A stretch of DNA of 54,711 bases from Fulvimonas soli (GTDB lineage Bacteria; Pseudomonadota; Gammaproteobacteria; Xanthomonadales; Rhodanobacteraceae). Where the stretch lies: NCBI RefSeq assembly GCF_003148905.1, contig NZ_QGHC01000016.1:1-54711 (forward strand), given 5' to 3'. How positions within the stretch are numbered: position 1 is the stretch's first letter; every line of letters begins with the position of its first letter. Position numbers and translations under genes: made by a program. Of the stretch, positions 1 to 9,202 are shown in pieces. The notes below the pieces were generated by a model. It did not search any database. It was not told the origin of the DNA and saw nothing but the letters and a program-made list of their open reading frames with translations.

Positions 1-5
1 AACCC

Positions 6-23
6 CCGGCGAGCGTTCGCCGG
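6..23 (-). terminator. Hairpin downstream of the RHS/IPT gene, possible terminator
   Basis: A perfect 7-bp stem (6-12 with 17-23) closes a 4-base loop, about 70 bases beyond the stop of the leftward gene at 93. The window edge cuts off the place where a T-run would be, so a terminator role is only plausible. Confidence 0.3.
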
Positions 24-92
24 AACTGGTCGAAACCCGATACCATCAACCCCGGACTCACTGCCTGATTGGCTACAAGTTCCATACTCAGG

Positions 93-1517
93 TCACTGCT
101 CCGAAGTCAGCACTAACTGGCGCCAGCCCGCTGGTGGCAACGATGCCAAATAAGGACTCACTTGAAAACCAGGCGCATTGAGATCGCAGACTGGCGTCGA
201 CTGGCCCGGCTCACAGTTTTCGTAGCTGAGGGACTGGCCGTTTGCGTCCAGCAGTTCTGTACGTATCGTCGATCCAGCCGATGATGTTTGCGGGTTGATG
301 AGGCCTATACCAAAACTCTCCCCGGCATCAGCCTTGAACATCAATCGCTCGCTTTCGCCATTCTGCGCGGTTGCGAAAACATAGGGCGAATCCAGGAGTA
401 TCTGCCCGTCACGCTCAAGGTTAACGTTGAAGCCGGCAGCCCCCATTGGCCACACGACCAGAGTATAAGTCCCAGTCATGGGCAACTGCAGGAAATGCGC
501 GCTAGGCCGACTTTGGGAAATAAAGAGCTGCTCACCTAGAACGAACCCACGCGGGTCGTATAGTTGCAAGGATGCCGTATTTACGATACCAACCGCCTGC
601 AATGTCACCCAAGTATCCGCAACAGCGTCGAAAACAAACTCTTTCACATCAGAGGAGGAGGCCGCCGTAACGGGAGCCGCCACGCCGCCAACAACTAGAC
701 GACTCGAAGTAATCGCATAGTTATTCTTGTAATCGGCAGGAATAGTCATGAAATCCGAAGCCGCCGTAGCCTGGCCGTAGGGTGTCGTAACCTGGAACCT
801 CCCGCTACCGAACGTCTTGGGGATCGCAAAACTGATCGTGGTGTCCGTGATCGTCGTCGGCACCACCGCGACACCGTTGAGCGTGACCGTGGTAGCGCCC
901 GGCACGGGATCCAGGTGCTCGCCAGTGAGCGTCACCACCGTGCCCGCGGCGCCGAGCAGCGGCGACACCGAGGCCAGCGTAGGCGGCAGGCCAGTGCCGT
1001 CGACAACGAACGGCGTCTGGCTCGTGGCAGTAACACCACCGGCCGTCACCGAGATCGGGCCACTGGTGGTGTTCGCCGGAACGGTCACTTCGAGCGCGTT
1101 GACCGTGGCTGACAGCACATCGGCGGTGACGCCATTGAATCTCACCGCGTTCGCGCTCGCCGTCGAACTGAACCCCTGACCGGAGAGCAGCACCGTACTG
1201 CCCGGCGCGCCGTGTTCGGGCGAGAATCCGAACAGCGCCAACTGCGTGGCTGGCAGGGTGTCGGTGCGCACCCGGTTGCCGTTGTCGTCGTAGACATAGC
1301 GCACCGATTGTCCCGATGCGCTGGTGACGCCGACCAGCCGTCCATTCGCATCGTAGACGTAGTTCGTCTGAGCCGGTGCAAGGAGAGGAAGGACGGCACC
1401 GAACGCCAACGCTAGCCACTGTACAGCAGCGAGACGCAGGCCGGAAAGCCTTTGCGGCGTCGCCTGCATTGCGCTCTTGCCAATGCCGGAACGCCTTCCA
1501 CCGTACACGGATTGCAT
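93..1517 (-). CDS. RHS/YD-repeat and IPT/TIG domain surface protein, short form
   Basis: A 474-residue exported protein. A basic N-terminus and hydrophobic stretch (about residues 28-48, ending PAQ) form a signal peptide. Two YD-type repeats follow (YVYDANGR and YVYDDNGNR, about residues 53-84), then two IPT/TIG immunoglobulin-like modules (about 95-170 and 178-258) and a C-terminal part resembling the pre-peptidase-like region of large RHS proteins. The start at 1517 is supported by an AGGGAGG Shine-Dalgarno seven bases upstream. RHS-type proteins are usually well over 1000 residues with many YD repeats, so this copy is either truncated by the stop at 93 or a short variant. Substrate and role cannot be read from the sequence. 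It is divergent from the peroxidase gene at 1615. Confidence 0.75.
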   Translation of the reverse strand: MQSVYGGRRSGIGKSAMQATPQRLSGLRLAAVQWLALAFGAVLPLLAPAQTNYVYDANGRLVGVTSASGQSVRYVYDDNGNRVRTDTLPATQLALFGFSPEHGAPGSTVLLSGQGFSSTASANAVRFNGVTADVLSATVNALEVTVPANTTSGPISVTAGGVTATSQTPFVVDGTGLPPTLASVSPLLGAAGTVVTLTGEHLDPVPGATTVTLNGVAVVPTTITDTTISFAIPKTFGSGRFQVTTPYGQATAASDFMTIPADYKNNYAITSSRLVVGGVAAPVTAASSSDVKEFVFDAVADTWVTLQAVGIVNTASLQLYDPRGFVLGEQLFISQSRPSAHFLQLPMTGTYTLVVWPMGAAGFNVNLERDGQILLDSPYVFATAQNGESERLMFKADAGESFGIGLINPQTSSAGSTIRTELLDANGQSLSYENCEPGQSTPVCDLNAPGFQVSPYLASLPPAGWRQLVLTSEQ

Positions 1518-1614
1518 GCAGCGCCCTCCCTGGCTCGAGTCCCGACTCGCGAGCGCCTACGGCCTCCCTTGCGGTAGATTCCGTCTACGCGCGTCGAAGC
1601 ATGGACTTGCTTGA

Positions 1615-2619
1615 ATGGCCCGAACCTACCTCGCAGCCCTTTGCCTTTTTGTGACGTGGTTCTGTTATGCGAAGGAATTGCCGCAGACCGCAGACGCACG
1701 GCGCGAGCTGGGCGCCGCCCTGTTCAACGATCGGGCCCTGAGCGCCGATGGCCGCGTGGCGTGCTCGGATTGCCACCGGCCCGAGCATGCCTTCAGCGAC
1801 GACCACCCGCGCTCGACAGGCGCTTTCGGACGCATCGGCAACAGGAATGCACCAAGTCTGCTGGGCGTGGGAACGTCGACGGTCTATTTCTGGGACGGCC
1901 GGCGCACCCGCCTTGAAGACGCGGTACACGATCCTTTCTTCATGCCGTTCGAACTGGGACTGCGCGACGAGCGCGACCTGCTCGAAAGGCTCGACAACAT
2001 CGACTACCGTCGGCGCTTCGAAGCCGCGTTCCCGGATGCGCCGGATGCCTCGATGGACCACGTGGAAGCGGCACTGGCCTCCTATCTGCGATCTCTTGCG
2101 AACGACGGCACGCGACCACGCGAGACTTCACGGACAGACCCAACCCTCGACCGACGCGTCGCCATGGGCAAGCGCCTGTTCTTCGGCAAAGCGCAATGCG
2201 TCGCTTGCCACGAGGCGAGTGCGGACAGTGGCCGCTACACCGATGACCGCTTCCACCCGTCGGCCCTGGGCACGCGGAAGCTTGCGGCACAACTGCCCCA
2301 ATTGGTGCCACTTGGCATGTCGAAGGCCACCGATGTAGAAGCCGTCGGCCGCCTGTCGGGGGAAAACCGCGATCTCGCCGAGCTGGGACGCTTCCTGGTG
2401 GACAAGCAGCCGGCGCACGTCAACGCGTTCCGCACGCCCTCGCTGCTCAACGTGGCAGCCACGGCCCCCTACATGCACGACGGCAGCGTCGCCACGCTCG
2501 AACAGGCGGTGGACCTGGAAATCTATTACCGCGGGCTGGAGTCCGGCCGGCCGCTGCAGTTGACGTCGGAGGAACGCACCGAACTCGTTTTTTTCCTGAA
2601 AACGCTGCGGACGCCATAA
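1615..2619 (+). CDS. Di-haem cytochrome c peroxidase (CcpA/MauG family)
   Basis: A 334-residue periplasmic di-haem protein. The N-terminal hydrophobic stretch (residues 3-19) is a signal peptide. Two c-type haem sites are visible: CSDCH at 50-54 and CVACH at 195-199. Family landmarks follow in order: NAPSLLG near 78, FWDGR near 92, and RTPSLLNVAATAPYMHDG in the C-terminal third. Enzymes of this family reduce hydrogen peroxide with electrons from small cytochromes, or modify proteins as MauG does; the sequence does not decide between these. Length is normal (about 320-350). The start lies just after a short spacer from the divergent RHS-type gene, and no partner gene is adjacent. Confidence 0.9.
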   Translation: MARTYLAALCLFVTWFCYAKELPQTADARRELGAALFNDRALSADGRVACSDCHRPEHAFSDDHPRSTGAFGRIGNRNAPSLLGVGTSTVYFWDGRRTRLEDAVHDPFFMPFELGLRDERDLLERLDNIDYRRRFEAAFPDAPDASMDHVEAALASYLRSLANDGTRPRETSRTDPTLDRRVAMGKRLFFGKAQCVACHEASADSGRYTDDRFHPSALGTRKLAAQLPQLVPLGMSKATDVEAVGRLSGENRDLAELGRFLVDKQPAHVNAFRTPSLLNVAATAPYMHDGSVATLEQAVDLEIYYRGLESGRPLQLTSEERTELVFFLKTLRTP

Positions 2620-2887
2620 CCGGGCCGGCATTGATACGCACACCGATACCTGCCTGCAAATCTGCAGACTTCGCATTCGTGTAGCCCTCGTGGGATATCA
2701 CGAAAGCACATTGAAGGTATGCGCCCATCGAACGGACATGACGGGACAAGGGAATGCCCGAATCCGGATGCCGCGTGGCGCCCGCCGCACGTGACGGTTT
2801 GCCACAGGCACGACCGCCACATGCGGCACGCGAAGCGTGGCATCATCCCTGGAGCCTGATCCAGGCTTTCACTTGGGGCCCGCTCTG
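2620..2887. other. Intergenic stretch before the copper locus
   Basis: No convincing gene. An imperfect inverted repeat lies at 2821-2843 (ATGCGGCACGC then GCGTGGCAT with a two-base bulge), just upstream of the DUF2946 gene. It could be an operator for the copper locus or an RNA hairpin. No clear sigma-70 promoter is visible. Confidence 0.4.
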
Positions 2888-3268
2888 GTGCTGTTCCGGC
2901 GCTCGACAACCCGGCGTTTCGTCGCATGGCTGGCGCTGTTCGCCATGTGGCTGGCCGCGGCCGCGCCGACGGTCTCGCGCGTGCTGCCCGCCGCCGACGC
3001 CTGGCCGGAGCTGGGCGCCTGGTGCACCGGCCACGGACTGGAGCAGCGCCACCCCGAAGCGCCGGCCGATCCGGCCGCGCACCTGGACAAGTGCGGCTAC
3101 TGCGCCCTGCTCGCGCACAGCCCGCTGCTCGGCGCGCCGGCGGCGCTGGCGCTGCCGCCCGCCCTGCCCGGCGCCGCCGCGCCCGCCGGCCGCATCGCGG
3201 CGGCCGGCCACGCCGCCGTCCCGCTCGCCGCGCATCCGCGCGGCCCGCCCCCGATCCGTCCCGCCTGA
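2888..3268 (+). CDS. DUF2946 family protein, copper-locus companion
   Basis: 126 residues from a GTG at 2888; an in-frame ATG at 2837 would add 17 residues. I prefer the GTG because the protein then begins with a short basic stretch followed directly by a hydrophobic helix (FVAWLALFAMWLAAAAP), as DUF2946 proteins do. Cysteines at about 46, 69 and 72 are in the family contexts WCTGHG and CGYCALL, and suggest metal handling. DUF2946 genes are commonly found beside TonB-dependent copper receptors, and here the next two genes are such receptors. The biochemical role is not established. Confidence 0.75.
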   Translation: MLFRRSTTRRFVAWLALFAMWLAAAAPTVSRVLPAADAWPELGAWCTGHGLEQRHPEAPADPAAHLDKCGYCALLAHSPLLGAPAALALPPALPGAAAPAGRIAAAGHAAVPLAAHPRGPPPIRPA

Positions 3269-3434
3269 AGCCGTCCGCGGCGCTCCGCGCCGTCGCCGGC
3301 CCGTCCCTCGGCCACGCCTGCCGCGCCCGGCGCGCGTCCTTGTGACGCCATCCGCCGGCCGCCCGCGCGCGCCGAGCGCATTCCATCGCCGCCGCGCCGG
3401 GCGCGGCCGGCGATCACGAACGGATCGACCGAAC

Positions 3435-5726
3435 ATGACCCTCTCCATCCAACGCAGCCGGCTGGCCGCCCTGCCGCTCGGCCTGCTCGCGTCCTCCATC
3501 GCGCTCGCGCGGGCCCCGGCCGGCACGGAGCTGCCGCCCGACGCGCAGGTCACCACGCTCGGCAACGTGAGGGTGTCCGCCGACGCCCAGCCCGAGCAAA
3601 GCGCCAGGCCGTCCTTCCCCGCCGCCCGCGCCACGGTCACCGCCGAGCAGGCGGAGACCGCCGTCAACGCGGTGGACGTGGAGGACGCCGCCAAGTACCT
3701 GCCCAGCGTGTTCGTCCGCAAGCGCAGCTACGGCGACACCCAGCCGGTGCTGGCCACGCGCACCTGGGGCGTGAACTCCAGTGCGCGCACGCTGGTGTAC
3801 ATCGACGACATCCTGGTCTCCGCGCTGATCGCCAACAACAACACCCTCGGCGCCCCGCGCTTCGGGCTGGCCTCGCCGGAGACGGTCGACCGCATCGAGA
3901 TGCTCTACGGTCCCTATTCGGCGGCCTACGCGGGCAACGCGATGGGCGGGGTGATGCGCATCGTGACGCGGCTGCCCGACCAGCCCGAGGTCACCATCCG
4001 GCAGACCGAGGCGGTGCAGGACTTCGACCAGTACGGCACGCACCGCCACCTCGCCACCAGCCGCACCGGCGTCACCGCGGGCGGCCGCAGCGGCCGCTGG
4101 GGCTGGCTGCTTTCGGCCAGCGCGCTCAACAGCTTCGGCCAGCCGCTGTCCTACGTCACCGCGCCGGGCTTCCCCGCCGGCACCCATGGCGGCTACGCCG
4201 CGCGCAACAAGACCGGCCAGGCCGCCGACGTGCTCGGCGCCGGCGGCCTGCTGCACACGCGCCAGCTCGACCTCGACGGCAAGCTCGTCTACGACCTCGC
4301 GCCCTGGCTGCAGGCGAGCTACCTGGTGGGCTTCTGGAACAACCACGGCAGCGCGGACGCGGACACCTACCTGGTCGACGATGCCGGCCGGCCCACCTAC
4401 GGCGGGGCGTCCGGCTTCGCCGGCAACACCTACGGGCTCGCCGCGCGCCACCTGATGCAGGCCGCGTCGCTGAAGACCGACACCCGGGGCGACTTCGACG
4501 GCGAGGCGGTGGTCACGCACTACGCCTTCCTCGAGGACAGCCAGTGGTCGCCGGCCATCGTGACGACCGGCACCGGCGTCGGCCGCAACGGGCGCCTGGC
4601 CAGCTATGCCGGCACGAACTGGAGCACCGTCGACCTCAAGGGCCAGTGGCGGCCGCAGGGCTACGGCGGCGCGCAGGAAATCGCCGCGGGCCTGCACGGC
4701 GACCGCTACGAGCTCGACAACCCCACCCGCAACCTCGCCGACTGGCATGACCCCGGCAGCGCCGGCGCGCTGTACTCGGCCGGCAGCGGCCGGACCGCCA
4801 CCCGCGCGCTATGGTTGCAGGACGCCTGGCGCCTCGCGCCGGCCTGGCTGCTCAGCGTGGGCGGCCGCCACGAATGGTGGAAGGCCAGCGACGGCTTCAA
4901 CTTCGCCGGCGGCGTCGCGGTGCGCCAGCCCACGGCGAAGGCCGACGCTTTCTCGCCCAAGGCCACGCTGCAGTGGGACGCCGCGCCGGGCTGGCGCGTC
5001 ACCGGCTCGCTGGCGAAGGCGGTGCGCTTCCCCACCGTGGGCGAGCTGTACCAGCTGGTCGCCACGGGCTCCACCTACGCCTCGCCCAATCCCGACCTCA
5101 AGCCCGAGCGCGCGCGCAGCGGCGAGCTGGCGGTCGAGCACGGCCTCGACCACGGCCTGCTGCGGCTGTCGCTGTTCCAGGAGAACACCCGCGACGCGCT
5201 GATCCAGCAGACCGCGTTCCTGGCGCAGTACCCGGCGCCGGTGAACTACGTGGTCAACGTGGGCGAGGTGCGCAACCGCGGGGTGGAGCTGGCGGCGCAG
5301 CGCGACGACGTGCTGCTGCGCGGGCTGGAGCTTGCCGGCAGCGTCACCTTCGTCGACTCCACCATCCTCGCCGACGACAGCTTCGCCAGCAGCGCGGGCA
5401 CCAGCGTGAAAGGCAGGCACGCGCCCTACGTGCCGCGCTGGCGCGCCACCGCGGTGGCGACGTACCGGCCGGACGAGGCCTGGGCGTTCACCCTGGCCGG
5501 GCGCTACAGCGGGCGGCAGTACTCCACGCTGGACAACACCGACGACACGCCGCACGTGTTCGGCGCCTTCGACCGCTTCACCGTGTTCGACGCGCGCGTG
5601 CAGTACCGCATCGACGCGCACCTGACCGCCTCGCTGGGCGTGGACAACCTCACCAACGAGAAGTACTTCCTCTACCACCCGTTCCCGCAGCGCACCTACG
5701 TCGCCGACCTGAAGGTGAGCCTGTGA
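3435..5726 (+). CDS. TonB-dependent outer-membrane receptor
   Basis: 763 residues from ATG 3435. The signal peptide covers residues 1 to about 27. A plug domain of roughly 110 residues follows (VEDAAKYLPSVFVRKR ... VDRIEMLYGPYSAAYAGNAMGGVMRIVT), then a 22-strand-type barrel ending in YVADLKVSL. An upstream open frame reaches back to 2754, but it overlaps DUF2946 and has no signal peptide, so 3435 is chosen. The ligand is not encoded in an obvious motif. The neighbours (DUF2946 before, an OprC-like copper receptor overlapping its stop) suggest copper or a copper complex, which is inference. It moves substrate into the periplasm using TonB-ExbBD energy. Confidence 0.88.
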   Translation: MTLSIQRSRLAALPLGLLASSIALARAPAGTELPPDAQVTTLGNVRVSADAQPEQSARPSFPAARATVTAEQAETAVNAVDVEDAAKYLPSVFVRKRSYGDTQPVLATRTWGVNSSARTLVYIDDILVSALIANNNTLGAPRFGLASPETVDRIEMLYGPYSAAYAGNAMGGVMRIVTRLPDQPEVTIRQTEAVQDFDQYGTHRHLATSRTGVTAGGRSGRWGWLLSASALNSFGQPLSYVTAPGFPAGTHGGYAARNKTGQAADVLGAGGLLHTRQLDLDGKLVYDLAPWLQASYLVGFWNNHGSADADTYLVDDAGRPTYGGASGFAGNTYGLAARHLMQAASLKTDTRGDFDGEAVVTHYAFLEDSQWSPAIVTTGTGVGRNGRLASYAGTNWSTVDLKGQWRPQGYGGAQEIAAGLHGDRYELDNPTRNLADWHDPGSAGALYSAGSGRTATRALWLQDAWRLAPAWLLSVGGRHEWWKASDGFNFAGGVAVRQPTAKADAFSPKATLQWDAAPGWRVTGSLAKAVRFPTVGELYQLVATGSTYASPNPDLKPERARSGELAVEHGLDHGLLRLSLFQENTRDALIQQTAFLAQYPAPVNYVVNVGEVRNRGVELAAQRDDVLLRGLELAGSVTFVDSTILADDSFASSAGTSVKGRHAPYVPRWRATAVATYRPDEAWAFTLAGRYSGRQYSTLDNTDDTPHVFGAFDRFTVFDARVQYRIDAHLTASLGVDNLTNEKYFLYHPFPQRTYVADLKVSL

Positions 5727-7909
5727 GCCGCGACGCCACGGCGGCGCGGCCGCCGCACCGCCGGCTCCGGGTCGCCCGGACGCCCGGCGGCGGCCTCGCG
5801 GGCGCATCGCGGCGCTCGCTGCCGCTCGCGCTGGCCGCCGCGCTCGGGGCCGCGGCCTGTACCGCGGCGCGGGCCGGCACCGACGTGCCGGCCGCGCCGC
5901 AGGACCTGCCGCCGGTGGTCGTCACCGCGCCGATGCAGGACGCGCCGCTCACCGTGGTCACCGACCCGAGGGCGCCGCGCCAGCCGGTGCCCGCCAGCGA
6001 CGGCGCGGACTTCCTCAAGACCATCCCCGGCTTCGCCACCATCCGCAAGGGCGGCAGCAACGGCGACCCGGTGCTGCGCGGCATGGGCGGCTCGCGGCTG
6101 GGCATCCGGGTCGACGGCGGCCAGATCGCCGGTGGCTGTCCCTCGCGCATGGACCCGCCCACCGCCTACGTCGCGCCGGAGCTGTACGACCGCGTCACCG
6201 TGGTCAAGGGACCGGAGACGGTGGTCGACGGCCCCGGCAACTCCGCCGGCGTGGTGCGCTTCGAGCGCGACTTCGAGCGCTACGCGGCGCCGGACCATTC
6301 GGCCGACGCCAGCGTGCTCGTCGGTTCCCGCGGCCGCAACGACCAGAACCTCGACCTGCGCGCCGGCGACCCCGCCGGCTACCTCGGCGTGCGCGCCAAC
6401 CACACCCACGCGCAGGACTACGCCGACGGCGACGGCCACCGCGTGCACTCGCGCTACGACCGCTGGAACGCCGACGCCACCGTCGGCTGGACGCCCGACG
6501 ACGACACCCGCGTGCAGCTGGCCGTGGGCAAGGGCGACGGCCAGGCCGCCTACGCCTTCAGCGGCATGGACGGCGCGCAGTTCCTGCGCGAGAGCGCCGC
6601 GCTGGACGTGGCGCGGGAACACCTGACCCGCCACTGGGCCAAGCTGGAGGTGCGCGCGTACACGAACTACGCCGACCACGTGATGGACAACTACACGCTG
6701 CGCCATCCTGACCCGGCCGGCATGATGCCGATGGCGATGGCCTCCAACGTGGCCCGGCGCACCAGCGGCGGCCGCATCGCCGGCACCTGGCGCTGGGACG
6801 AGGCGCTCGAGCTGGTCGCGGGACTGGACGGCTCCGGCAGCGTGCACACCGTCCGCAACGGCGGCCCGCCGGGCAGCGCCGGCGACTACCGCGACCTGCC
6901 GCGCGTGCGCGACGCGCGCATGGACGACGTGGGCGCGTTCGGCGAGCTGCGCTGGACCTTCGCGCCGCGGCAGCGGCTGGTCACCGGCGCGCGGCTCGAC
7001 CGCGCGCACGCGCGCGGCTACGGACTGGCGGCCGGCCCCGGCGACGGCATGGGCATGGACGGCGGCATGGGAAGCATGGGCGGCATGGCCATGGGCGGCG
7101 CGGCCGCCGCCACCCGGGACGCCGACCGCGCCTCGACGCTGCCCGCGGGCTTCGTCCGCTACGAACGCGACCTCGCCGCGCTGCCCGCCACCTTCTACGC
7201 CGGCCTCGGCCACGTGCAGCGCTTCCCCGACTACTGGGAACTGTTCGGCGGGCACGTGGACGTCTCGCTGCCCGGCTTCCGCAGCCTGGCGCCGGAGAAG
7301 ACCACCCAGCTCGACGTGGGCCTGCAGTACCGCGACGCGCGCCTGAAGGCGTGGGTCTCCGGCTACGCCGGCGTGGTGCGGGATTTCATCCTGGTGCACT
7401 ACCCCGCCGGCGCGATGGGCGGCGGCTCGGCCGGCAACGTGCAGGCGCGCATCGCCGGCGGCGAGGCCGGCGCGACCTACGCCTTCGCGGCGCACTGGAA
7501 GGGCGACGCCACGCTCGGCTACGCCTGGGGCGAGAACCGCAGCGAGCATCGCCCGCTGCCGCAGATGCCGCCGCTGGAGGCGCGCCTGGGCCTCGCCTAC
7601 GCGCGCGGCGCCTGGTCGGTCGGCGGCCTGTGGCGGATCGTCGCCGCGCAGCACCGCGTCGCCGCCGGCGAAGGCAACATCGTCGGCCAGGACCTGGGGC
7701 CCAGCGCGGGCTTCGGCGTGTTCTCGCTCAACGCCGGCTGGCGCGCGGGCGCGCGCCTCGCGCTCAGCGCCGGCATCGACAACCTGTTCGACCGCACCTA
7801 CGCCGAGCACCTCAACGCCGCACCGGAGGGCCTGGCCGGCTACGTCAACACCGTGCGCGTCAACGAGCCGGGGCGCACCGCCTGGCTGAAGGTGGCGCTG
7901 CAACTCTGA
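5723..7909 (+). CDS. TonB-dependent copper receptor, OprC/NosA type
   Basis: 728 residues from GTG 5723, overlapping the previous stop by four bases, so the two receptors are translationally coupled. The basic start and hydrophobic stretch (about 31-51) form a signal peptide. The plug contains GGCPSRMDPPTAYV and YDRVTVVKGPETV, hallmarks of the copper receptor family. Cys139-x3-Met143 and His319-x-Met321 match, with a constant offset of four, the copper ligands I recall for Pseudomonas aeruginosa OprC (Cys143, Met147, His323, Met325). A methionine/glycine-rich loop lies near residues 450-470 and is an additional candidate copper-contact region. Length is at the upper end for the family. Role: outer-membrane copper import. 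Confidence 0.93.
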   Translation: MSRDATAARPPHRRLRVARTPGGGLAGASRRSLPLALAAALGAAACTAARAGTDVPAAPQDLPPVVVTAPMQDAPLTVVTDPRAPRQPVPASDGADFLKTIPGFATIRKGGSNGDPVLRGMGGSRLGIRVDGGQIAGGCPSRMDPPTAYVAPELYDRVTVVKGPETVVDGPGNSAGVVRFERDFERYAAPDHSADASVLVGSRGRNDQNLDLRAGDPAGYLGVRANHTHAQDYADGDGHRVHSRYDRWNADATVGWTPDDDTRVQLAVGKGDGQAAYAFSGMDGAQFLRESAALDVAREHLTRHWAKLEVRAYTNYADHVMDNYTLRHPDPAGMMPMAMASNVARRTSGGRIAGTWRWDEALELVAGLDGSGSVHTVRNGGPPGSAGDYRDLPRVRDARMDDVGAFGELRWTFAPRQRLVTGARLDRAHARGYGLAAGPGDGMGMDGGMGSMGGMAMGGAAAATRDADRASTLPAGFVRYERDLAALPATFYAGLGHVQRFPDYWELFGGHVDVSLPGFRSLAPEKTTQLDVGLQYRDARLKAWVSGYAGVVRDFILVHYPAGAMGGGSAGNVQARIAGGEAGATYAFAAHWKGDATLGYAWGENRSEHRPLPQMPPLEARLGLAYARGAWSVGGLWRIVAAQHRVAAGEGNIVGQDLGPSAGFGVFSLNAGWRAGARLALSAGIDNLFDRTYAEHLNAAPEGLAGYVNTVRVNEPGRTAWLKVALQL

Positions 7910-7993
7910 ACGGGCGCGGCGCCGGGCCACTTCCGTCCGGCGCCGCGCTCATGTAGAACCTTCGTCATCGCGGCAATCCGCCACCAGCACGTC

Positions 7994-8467
7994 ATGAGCG
8001 AGACGACCTACCTGATCCGCCTGGCCGAAGACGACGACGACTTCATCCTGGGCCTGGCGCCCCGCTTCGTGGACTTCCCGCTGCCGCCCTGGCGCAAGCG
8101 CCACGAGTGCATCGAGGGCATCCGCCGCGACCTCGCGCGCCACCTGGAGGAGCAGCCGGCCAACAGCTTCCTGTTCGTGGCCGAGAACGCGGACGGCGAG
8201 CCGGTCGGCTTCATCCACCTGCAGAAGACCCAGGACTTCTTCAACGGCCACATCAACTGCCACGTCTCCGACCTGGCGGTGGCGCCCGGCCACGAAGGCC
8301 AGGGCGTGGGCAAGGCGCTGCTCGACCACGCCGAGGCATGGGCGCGCGAGCACCGCTGCGCGCTGGTGACGCTGGCGGTGTTCCCCGGCAACGAGCGCGC
8401 GCGGGCGCTGTACGAGGCGGCCGGCTACGGCACCGACCTGCTGCGGCTGGCCAAGCCGGTGCGCTGA
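7994..8467 (+). CDS. GNAT family N-acetyltransferase
   Basis: 157 residues with the GNAT fold order: an N-terminal acceptor region, a central strand (GFIHLQKTQDFF), the acetyl-CoA loop LAVAPGHEGQGVGKALL (about 94-110), and the C-terminal ARALYEAAGYG motif. The acceptor substrate cannot be predicted. It follows the copper receptor by about 85 bases and may share its transcript, but no functional link is visible. Confidence 0.85.
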   Translation: MSETTYLIRLAEDDDDFILGLAPRFVDFPLPPWRKRHECIEGIRRDLARHLEEQPANSFLFVAENADGEPVGFIHLQKTQDFFNGHINCHVSDLAVAPGHEGQGVGKALLDHAEAWAREHRCALVTLAVFPGNERARALYEAAGYGTDLLRLAKPVR

Positions 8468-8549
8468 GCGCCGCACCCGGCGCAGGAAACGGATGGCCGC
8501 CCGGCGGGCGGCCGCGGAGCATGGCCGCATGCCCACCGCGGAGCCGCCG

Positions 8550-8807
8550 ATGCCACGTTCCCTCCCCGCCTGCCTGCTCGCCGCCGGCCTGGCGCTCTGC
8601 GCGCCGCATCCGGCGCGGGCCGACGGCGAACTGCTCTACGCCCCGCCCGGGCTGCGCGCCCGCCTGCTCGCCTTCCACCACGCCAACGAACCGCGCCGCC
8701 AGGCGGCCGCGGCGTGCCGCGCGGCCGGGCGGCTCAGAAGCTGCGGCCGTCCACCGGCACGCGCTCCAGCGCGGCCAGGTCCACGCCCTCCAGGCAGCGC
8801 ACGTTGA
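8550..8807 (+). CDS. Small exported hypothetical or gene remnant
   Basis: 85 codons from ATG 8550 with a convincing signal peptide (PRSLPACLLAAGLALCAPHPARA). The rest becomes arginine- and proline-rich and runs 74 bases into the convergent GFA gene. The first 40 residues read like a secreted protein; the tail reads like antisense of its neighbour. A truncated gene is therefore likelier than an intact one. The frame also has ATGs at 8493 and 8529. Confidence 0.3.
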   Translation: MPRSLPACLLAAGLALCAPHPARADGELLYAPPGLRARLLAFHHANEPRRQAAAACRAAGRLRSCGRPPARAPARPGPRPPGSAR

Positions 8808-9081
8808 CCGCCGCCATCGCCGCGCCGTCCGGCCCGGTGCCGAAGGCGAACGTCGCGCAGCCGCAGTGCGGGCAGAAGCGGTGCCGGATCACGTGCTTGT
8901 TGAAGGTGTAGGTGGCCAGCTCCTGCTCCGGCGTGGCCAGCGCGAAGCGCTCGCGCGGCACGAACCAGAGCAGGTAGCCCTTGCGGCTGCAGTGCGAGCA
9001 GTTGCACTCCATCACCTTGCCCAGCTCGCCTTCCACGTCGAAGGCGACGCGCCCGCAATGACAACTGCCGTGGTAGTTCAT
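8734..9081 (-). CDS. GFA family zinc protein
   Basis: 115 residues of the glutathione-dependent formaldehyde-activating (GFA) fold. The zinc-binding cysteines are all present: Cys7 and Cys9 (CHC), Cys26, Cys28 and Cys31 (CNCSHC), and Cys70, Cys73 and Cys75 (CPHCGC). Some members handle S-hydroxymethylglutathione, but most are uncharacterised; the sequence gives the fold, not the substrate. Length is typical. Confidence 0.88.
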   Translation of the reverse strand: MNYHGSCHCGRVAFDVEGELGKVMECNCSHCSRKGYLLWFVPRERFALATPEQELATYTFNKHVIRHRFCPHCGCATFAFGTGPDGAAMAAVNVRCLEGVDLAALERVPVDGRSF

Positions 9082-9144
9082 GGCCGCCCCTCCTTCGCCG
9101 CGAGAGGCCGCCAGTATGCCCGAGCGGGGCGCCCCGCGGCCACG

Positions 9145-9173
9145 AAAAAGGGGACGGCGCGGACGCCGTCCCC
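9145..9173 (-). terminator. Rho-independent terminator of the SapC gene
   Basis: A perfect 10-bp GC stem (9150-9159 with 9164-9173) with a 4-base loop, followed on the minus strand by a run of five T (9149-9145). It lies 30 bases past the SapC stop. Confidence 0.85.
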
Positions 9174-9202
9174 TCTTGTCCCCGCGCTCGGCGCAGGCCC
9201 GC

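Noticed and set aside
2821-2843. Terminator before the DUF2946 gene
   Set aside because: The inverted repeat is imperfect and no T-run follows on either strand; kept only as a possible operator.
5696-7930. Long minus-strand open frames under the receptors, dxs and the cbb3 genes (for example 5696-7930, 11222-13144, 24754-26463)
   Set aside because: They are antisense shadows of clear genes in very GC-rich DNA, with low-complexity Arg/Ala/Gly-rich products and no family motifs.
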